Source: an uncultured beta proteobacterium
Lineage (GTDB): Bacteria; Pseudomonadota; Gammaproteobacteria; Burkholderiales; Burkholderiaceae_C
Assembly: GCA_903885415.1 (NCBI GenBank)
Contig: CAISIP010000388.1
Span: 1-6,608, forward strand
DNA: 6,608 nt
Direction: 5' to 3'
Below are positions 6,031-6,608 of the stretch, piece by piece. A program made the translations under genes and the position numbers. The first letter of the stretch is position 1, and every line of letters starts with the position of its first letter. The notes beneath the pieces were generated by a model that saw only the letters and a program-made list of their open reading frames with translations, did no database searches and was not told the origin of the DNA.

Positions 6031-6608
6031 TCAGTAGTAGTAGGTGCCGAGCAATTGCACGCTGCGGCGCTCGGGCAGCAAGCCGAATTCACTTGCTGGC
6101 CGGCCGCGGTTGTCCTGCAGCTGCAGGCTGAGGTCGGCGCTGCTCCAATGCTGGCGCAGCTCGATCCAGCCCAGGCGGCTGCCGTCGCCGGGGTTGATCC
6201 GCAAGTAGGCGCCCAGGTCCAGGCTCTTGAGCAGCAAGCCCTTGCGCGCAGCGTGCAACAAATAAGCCTGCCGGGGTGCGAGCTCCTGCCGCCGCAGCGC
6301 CTCCTGCAGGTAGGCGCGCTGCGCCAGCGGCGTCGCGCCCAGCGCGGCCCAGGCCGACTGGCCCAGGCCGAAGCCGTTGTACTGGTATTCGGCCGTCAGC
6401 GACCATTTGGACAGCGTGGTGTAAGTGCCGCCAAGCACCAGGCGGTTGCGCAAGGCCGAGGCACCCAGCGCCTTGGCCGTTGGCCCGGCTTGCGCGCGGG
6501 CCAGCAGGTCGGGCTCGCTGCTGCCAGACCACTCCAGGTGCATGACCGCCGCATCCGACACCAGCGCGCTCAGGTTCGCGCCCAGCGCGCCATAGGCGCC
6601 GTCGTCAC
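6031..6608 (-). CDS. probable outer-membrane beta-barrel protein, C-terminal part (runs off right edge)
   Basis: The reading frame is open to the window edge, so about 192 C-terminal residues are visible and the true start lies outside; an internal GTG at 6561 is not a convincing start. I do not recognise a named family. The visible part alternates polar and hydrophobic residues in strand-like stretches (for example NRLVLGGTYTTL, WSLTAEYQYNGFG, LDLGAYLRINPGDGSRLGWIELRQHW, ADLSLQLQDNRG), which suggests transmembrane beta-strands. It ends in VQLLGTYYY: a terminal aromatic residue with alternating hydrophobics at -3, -7 and -9, which is the C-terminal beta-signal used by the BAM complex. A helical insert, LAQRAYLQEALRRQELAPRQAYLL, would be a loop or plug. 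It is followed by about 270 bp before the PEP-CTERM gene, so they are probably separate transcripts. The barrel call is moderate; any link to EPS is unproven. Confidence 0.6.
   Translation of the reverse strand, partial: DDGAYGALGANLSALVSDAAVMHLEWSGSSEPDLLARAQAGPTAKALGASALRNRLVLGGTYTTLSKWSLTAEYQYNGFGLGQSAWAALGATPLAQRAYLQEALRRQELAPRQAYLLHAARKGLLLKSLDLGAYLRINPGDGSRLGWIELRQHWSSADLSLQLQDNRGRPASEFGLLPERRSVQLLGTYYY

Noticed and set aside
1..6608. CRISPR arrays, tRNA/rRNA genes, insertion sequences, attachment sites
   Set aside because: No regularly spaced repeats, tRNA-like cloverleaf, transposase frame or terminal inverted repeats were seen.

Overview
The window reads as a GC-rich chromosomal segment from a beta-proteobacterium, probably Burkholderiales (an inference from protein style, not a database match). 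It covers one end of an exosortase A (XrtA)/PEP-CTERM exopolysaccharide locus. The diagnostic genes are an EpsE-type polysaccharide export lipoprotein, a chain-length determinant of the PEP-CTERM type, the first 77 residues of the associated tyrosine autokinase, and a separate secreted protein carrying a PEP-CTERM sorting tail. The exosortase itself is not in the window.

Layout, left to right. Positions 1-2518 hold three minus-strand genes that look like one operon, transcribed epsE (2518-1886), chain-length determinant (1813-239), autokinase (232 to beyond position 1). Positions 2519-2669 are a leader with a weak sigma70-like promoter. A ThiF/MoeB-like E1 gene (3548-2670, minus) and a nitroreductase-fold gene (3702-4781, plus) then diverge from a 153-bp region holding a 14-bp perfect palindrome. 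A strong stem-loop at 4813-4842 lies between the ends of the convergent nitroreductase and PEP-CTERM genes. The PEP-CTERM gene (5757-4882, minus) is preceded by a sigma54-type promoter with correct -24/-12 spacing. The right edge (6608-6031, minus) is the C-terminal part of a probable outer-membrane beta-barrel protein.

How they fit together: EpsE, the chain-length protein and the autokinase form a Wza/Wzc-like apparatus that would polymerise and export polysaccharide across the envelope. The PEP-CTERM protein is a predicted exosortase substrate delivered to the same surface or matrix. Its sigma54 promoter suggests separate control from the EPS operon, consistent with the RpoN/PrsK/PrsR circuit known for PEP-CTERM genes in floc-forming relatives. 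The E1-like and nitroreductase-like pair has no clear job here. Because such domains are known fused in MoeY-type proteins, the two probably act together, and this pair is the least understood part of the window.
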